Shown here: positions 13,639 through 16,673 of the stretch, in pieces
Layout of the letters: each line of letters starts with the position of its first letter
Position numbering within the stretch: position 1 is the stretch's first letter
Source of the DNA: Bacteroidota bacterium
GTDB lineage: Bacteria > Bacteroidota > Rhodothermia > Rhodothermales > UBA10348
Assembly (NCBI GenBank): GCA_022571135.1
Contig: JACZYK010000027.1
Span: forward strand, 1-16,673
Reading direction: 5' to 3'
DNA length: 16,673 bases
Position numbers and translations under genes: made by a program
The notes under the pieces: model-generated
The model's input: only the letters and a program-made list of their open reading frames with translations
Told to the model about the DNA's origin: nothing
Databases searched by the model: none

Positions 13639-14125
13639 GACTTCCTCTGACCGACTGGCGCTCTATCCCGGTTCGTTCGATCCGTTTACTTACGGGCATC
13701 TCGATGTCGTGGAGCGCGCCAGTAAGTTGTTCGACAGCGTGGAGGTGTCGGTAGCCTCTAATACGAGCAACGAACCTCTGCTCGGCGTCGAGGAGCGATG
13801 TTCACTGATTCAGGAGTGCACCAGCCACCTACCCAATGTTTCGGTGTCTACGTTCCGTGGGCTACTGGTAGAGTATGCCGGGCGGCGAGGCGCTGTAGCC
13901 CTGGTCCGCGGATTGCGGTCGGTCTCTGATTTCGATTTCGAATTTCGCATGGCCTTTGCGAACCGCCGCCTTTCTCCAGAGATGGAGACCGTATTTTTGA
14001 TGACCTCGGAAGCGCACTCGTTGATCAGCGCTTCGATCGTTCGAGAGATTCACTCCTGGAAAGGCGACATCTCGTCCTTTGTACCCGATCCCGTTCGACG
14101 GGCTCTGGACGAAAGGCAGGCGTGA
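13631..14125 (+). CDS. coaD: Phosphopantetheine adenylyltransferase CoaD
   Basis: CoaD transfers AMP from ATP to 4'-phosphopantetheine, giving dephospho-CoA in the fourth step of coenzyme A synthesis. The 164-residue product is of normal length. It has ALYPGSFDPFTYGH with the nucleotidyltransferase TxGH motif (20-23), the ATP-contacting LVRGLRSVSDFDFE, and the C-terminal ISASIVREI segment. The family usually reads ISSxxVRE there, so one Ser is replaced by Ala. The product is cytoplasmic and normally hexameric. The start overlaps rsmD by 8 bases and is preceded by a strong ribosome binding site. The aminotransferase gene follows 51 bases downstream. Confidence 0.96.
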   Translation: MNKTSSDRLALYPGSFDPFTYGHLDVVERASKLFDSVEVSVASNTSNEPLLGVEERCSLIQECTSHLPNVSVSTFRGLLVEYAGRRGAVALVRGLRSVSDFDFEFRMAFANRRLSPEMETVFLMTSEAHSLISASIVREIHSWKGDISSFVPDPVRRALDERQA

Positions 14126-14176
14126 TGCATGGCCCCTCCATGCGAGTTGCAACCGCCCCACAATCCGCTTATTTGT

Positions 14177-15391
14177 ATGGACCCGGTACATTCTGAAATC
14201 CGTTTTAACGCTCGCGTCGCATCGATGCAACCGTCGGCGACACTCGCGATGACTGCACGATCCAAACAGCGAAAACGGGAGGGATTTCCGGTAATCGGAT
14301 TGAGTGCAGGTGAACCGGATTTCGATACACCCGAAATTATCGCCGACGCCGCATACAGGGCGATCCGGGAAGGCTTTACCCACTATACTGATAATTCGGG
14401 GATGCTCGAATTGAGGGAGGCCATCGTGCTGAAACTGGCGAACGAAAACGGCCTGATTTACGAGCCCGACCAGATCCTGTGCTCGAACGGAGCAAAACAA
14501 TCCATCGCCCAGGTGATTTCAGTGCTGTGTGGACCCGGCGACGAAGTACTGATACCTGCTCCGTACTGGGTCAGCTATCCTGAGATGGTACGCTTCGCAG
14601 GCGCAATACCCGTTTCTCTGCCGACTTCGGTCCATAACGGATACCGTATTGATGCCGAGCAACTCAGGGACGCCATAACAGAGCGGACTCGGCTTCTAAT
14701 ACTGTGTTCGCCGTCTAATCCCACCGGGATGCTCTACGAGCCCCATCAGCTCGTTCGAATGGCTGAAGTTCTGGAGAAATATCCTGACGTTCGTATCGTT
14801 TCCGACGAGATCTACGAGAAGATTGTGTACGACGGAGATCACGTTTCCTTTGCATCTCTGCCTGGAATGATGGAGCAAACGATCACGGTCAACGGATTCT
14901 CGAAGGCGTACGCTATGACCGGCTGGAGACTCGGTTTCATGGCCGCGGAGCGGCCCATTGTCAAAGCGGCCGCCAAACTCCAGAGTCAATTCACCTCCGC
15001 TCCAAGCAGTATCTCGCAGAAAGCCGGAATCGCAGCACTTAAGATGTCTTCCGAACCGATCGACCGGATGGTTGCGGCTTTCCGTGAACGCAGAGACTTC
15101 GTGTTGGAGGAGTTACGCGGCATTGACGGTATCCGGTGTCCCAGACCTGAAGGCGCCTTTTACGTGTTTCCCGATGTCTCCCATTATCTTGGCCGGACAT
15201 CAAGGACCGGTGTGACGGTCAATTCCTCCGAGGAACTCTGCTTCTACATCCTGGATTCATTCAATGTAGCTCTCGTCCCCGGTCAAGCTTTTGGTGGACC
15301 GTACGGTCTGAGGATCTCATATGCGGCATCCATGGAGGATCTGAAAGAGGCGATGGAGCGTCTTCGCGGGGCCTTCGCGTCGTTCGATTAG
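14177..15391 (+). CDS. Class I pyridoxal-phosphate aminotransferase (aspartate aminotransferase-like)
   Basis: This 404-residue fold-type I aminotransferase most resembles the subgroup Ib aspartate aminotransferases of many non-enteric bacteria. Visible features are GLSAGEPDFDTP, THYTDNSGMLELREAI, NGAKQSIAQV for cofactor phosphate binding, PAPYWVSYPEM with the ring-stacking Tyr/Trp, SPSNPTG, SDEIYEKIVYDG with the PLP-nitrogen Asp, NGFSKAYAMTGWRLGF with the Schiff-base Lys (about residue 243), and a C-terminal Arg in GLRISYAAS. Substrate choice among Asp, prephenate or other amino acids cannot be read off. The ATG at 14177 is preferred because family proteins begin near this point; the frame is open back to an ATG at 14129. 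It depends on the cofactor that PdxB and PdxJ help make, although it is probably not part of that pathway. Confidence 0.9.
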   Translation: MDPVHSEIRFNARVASMQPSATLAMTARSKQRKREGFPVIGLSAGEPDFDTPEIIADAAYRAIREGFTHYTDNSGMLELREAIVLKLANENGLIYEPDQILCSNGAKQSIAQVISVLCGPGDEVLIPAPYWVSYPEMVRFAGAIPVSLPTSVHNGYRIDAEQLRDAITERTRLLILCSPSNPTGMLYEPHQLVRMAEVLEKYPDVRIVSDEIYEKIVYDGDHVSFASLPGMMEQTITVNGFSKAYAMTGWRLGFMAAERPIVKAAAKLQSQFTSAPSSISQKAGIAALKMSSEPIDRMVAAFRERRDFVLEELRGIDGIRCPRPEGAFYVFPDVSHYLGRTSRTGVTVNSSEELCFYILDSFNVALVPGQAFGGPYGLRISYAASMEDLKEAMERLRGAFASFD

Positions 15392-15398
15392 GCGAAGG
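15372..15398 (+). other. Inverted repeat spanning the aminotransferase stop codon
   Basis: CCTTCGC (15372-15378) and GCGAAGG (15392-15398) pair over 7 bp around a 13-base loop that contains the stop codon. It may be part of the transcript end. No U-tract follows. Confidence 0.3.
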
Positions 15399-15417
15399 GG
15401 ATCGAGAATAATCACGG

Positions 15418-15434
15418 CCACGAAAACATCGTGG
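15418..15434 (+). other. Hairpin between aminotransferase and site-2 protease genes
   Basis: CCACGA (15418-15423) and TCGTGG (15429-15434) form a perfect 6-bp stem around a 5-base loop. With the preceding inverted repeat it may separate the two transcription units. It lacks a T-run. Confidence 0.3.
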
Positions 15435-15482
15435 AGACCTGTACGTACGGTAGCCTTCTTCTGTCGTTAATCCCGGTATATC

Positions 15483-16673
15483 TTGGACTCACCCGAACAG
15501 AAATCACAAATATTCGCGCAGCCCGGCGGAGGATATTCTACTTCGTCGGGCTTTTTGTCGCCCGGTGACGCCGAAGCCGGAAAAGACCGCGACCGCTACT
15601 GGCTGCACATCCTGCTCTTTTTCTTGACTCTCGCCTGCACGATTTACGCGGGAGGAATTATGACCGGAAGGTTTCTGTATTATTCGGAAGCGGGACGTTG
15701 GTTCACCGCGTTTGGATACCAGCTCAACCTGTCATTCCTGTACGACGGATTCCTCTTTGGGGCTTCGCTGCTCGCGTTCCTGACCGTGCACGAGTTCGGC
15801 CACTATTTCGCTGCCCGATATCACTCGGTGAGAACTTCTCTGCCGTATTTCATACCCGTCCCGTTCGCCTTGAACGGAATAGGGACCTTCGGCGCCGTCA
15901 TACGAATCAGGCAGCAGGTACCGTCGATGCGAAAGCTGTTCGACATAGGTTCCGCGGGACCCCTGGCGGGTTTCGTCGTTGCGCTGGGCGTCCTGCTTCT
16001 GGGGCTGGCCACCTTGCCTGGACTCGATTACGTCATGGGTCTTCCCGGTCACGAATCCCTGAAAGCCTTCGTACAGGCAAATGGCAGATTTCCCGATGTC
16101 CTTGCACGGCCGGAGAGCGGTGGATCGCAGATTGTTCTCGTCGTCGGAAATACACCGCTTTATTGGTTGCTGACCCAATTCTTTTCCGATGTGCCGCCGA
16201 TGTGGGAGATGTATCACTACCCTCTACTTTTTGCCGGGTGGCTCGGCCTGTTTTTTACCGCTCTGAATCTTCTGCCGGTCGGTCAACTCGACGGAGGTCA
16301 CATGTTGTATGCGCTGGTTGGTGCGAAATGGCACAGGCGACTCGCGCGCGGATTCGTCCTTGCGCTCCTCGTTTCGGGAGGGATCGGTTTCGTCGATGAG
16401 GTAGGGCCGTTCCTGTCCGCATGGATACCGGTACCTGGACCCGTACCGTGGCTTGTTCTGGCGGCGGTTCTACTGTTCTACATACACCGGATATTCGGCG
16501 GTGAAACACGTTTGGTTGTACCCGCACTCCTGGGTGTAATAATAGCCGTGGCCATCGGTCGATGGAGCCCATACGTTATCGAGACGTTCGGGTACAGCGG
16601 ATGGCTGTTCTGGTGCCTGTTGATCATTCTGTTGATTCGGGTCGACCATCCTCCGGTGGTTGAAATGGAGCCC
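15483..16673 (+). CDS. M50 site-2 protease family intramembrane metalloprotease, 3' end outside window
   Basis: The frame is open to the last base, so the C-terminus is missing. The first ~397 residues show a multi-pass membrane protein with zinc motif HEFGH (103-107) in a helix, and the second zinc-ligand motif NLLPVGQLDGGH (Asp about 270). IGSAGPLAGF lies between them. This is the site-2 protease layout, which cuts substrates within the membrane, often anti-sigma factors. The fold resembles S2P-like proteins of Bacteroidota and plant EGY proteins rather than RseP, as no PDZ domain is seen. The start is uncertain. Before the ATG at 15660 the frame stays open and encodes a Ser/Gly-rich stretch plus a first membrane helix (WLHILLFFLTLACTIYAGG). 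The TTG at 15483 is therefore the more likely start. No clear ribosome binding site is seen. Confidence 0.85.
   Translation, partial: MDSPEQKSQIFAQPGGGYSTSSGFLSPGDAEAGKDRDRYWLHILLFFLTLACTIYAGGIMTGRFLYYSEAGRWFTAFGYQLNLSFLYDGFLFGASLLAFLTVHEFGHYFAARYHSVRTSLPYFIPVPFALNGIGTFGAVIRIRQQVPSMRKLFDIGSAGPLAGFVVALGVLLLGLATLPGLDYVMGLPGHESLKAFVQANGRFPDVLARPESGGSQIVLVVGNTPLYWLLTQFFSDVPPMWEMYHYPLLFAGWLGLFFTALNLLPVGQLDGGHMLYALVGAKWHRRLARGFVLALLVSGGIGFVDEVGPFLSAWIPVPGPVPWLVLAAVLLFYIHRIFGGETRLVVPALLGVIIAVAIGRWSPYVIETFGYSGWLFWCLLIILLIRVDHPPVVEMEP

Noticed and set aside
15698..16399. 233-codon plus-strand open frame
   Set aside because: It is a shifted-frame shadow of the site-2 protease, which carries HEFGH and LDGGH in the true frame; the shadow is Arg-rich without motifs.
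1..16673. Mobile element, phage, toxin-antitoxin or defence system
   Set aside because: No transposase, integrase, terminal inverted repeats, restriction or toxin-like genes were seen; apart from the left-end join, the gene set is ordinary housekeeping.

Overview
The window reads as a chromosomal housekeeping segment from the Bacteroidota/Rhodothermota (FCB) side of the bacterial tree. Supporting signs are a BshA-type bacillithiol glycosyltransferase, a DUF2723 membrane protein, a long LptF/LptG permease, a PilM/DUF3822-like gene directly before rsmD-coaD, an M50 site-2 protease of the kind common in that group, weak Shine-Dalgarno sites almost everywhere, and two promoters that match the Bacteroidota TAnnTTTG element. 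Rhodothermota or Balneolota is my best guess. That placement rests on remembered gene families, not on a search.

The first ~750 bases do not fit the rest. They hold the C-terminal part of a Lys/Gln-rich coiled-coil protein ending in a cysteine motif that I associate with Planctomycetes. It breaks off exactly where the 5' part of a DUF2723 gene on the opposite strand also breaks off, in a short shared GC-rich stretch (742-759). The contig looks chimeric here, or at least rearranged.

Layout: 742-1107 (-) truncated DUF2723; 1257-3464 (-) rsmI preceded by an LptF/LptG-type permease, probably one transcript; 3561-4193 (+) metallo-beta-lactamase-fold hydrolase, divergent from the permease; 4291-6539 (-) bshA followed by an undescribed kinase-like protein; 6796-7416 (+) outer-membrane beta-barrel with a long structured leader; 7494-8153 (-) SleB-like hydrolase; 8154-8550 a 397-base intergenic region with an 11-bp-periodic array; 8551-9717 (+) pdxB; 9789-11427 (-) pdxJ-era, convergent with pdxB; 11620-13053 (+) a pilin-like membrane protein and a PilM/DUF3822-like protein; 13090-15391 (+) rsmD-coaD-aminotransferase; 15483 to the end (+) a site-2 protease that is cut by the window.

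Functional themes are cofactor synthesis (PdxB and PdxJ for pyridoxal phosphate, CoaD for coenzyme A, BshA for bacillithiol), ribosome maturation (RsmI, RsmD, Era) and the cell envelope (LptF/G, DUF2723, beta-barrel, SleB-like hydrolase, site-2 protease).

The most striking unexplained structure is at 8350-8437. Eight consecutive 11-bp units all carry T at positions 2 and 3 and A at position 5. This is the geometry of OmpR/PhoB-family response-regulator sites. No mobile element, CRISPR array, tRNA or rRNA was seen.
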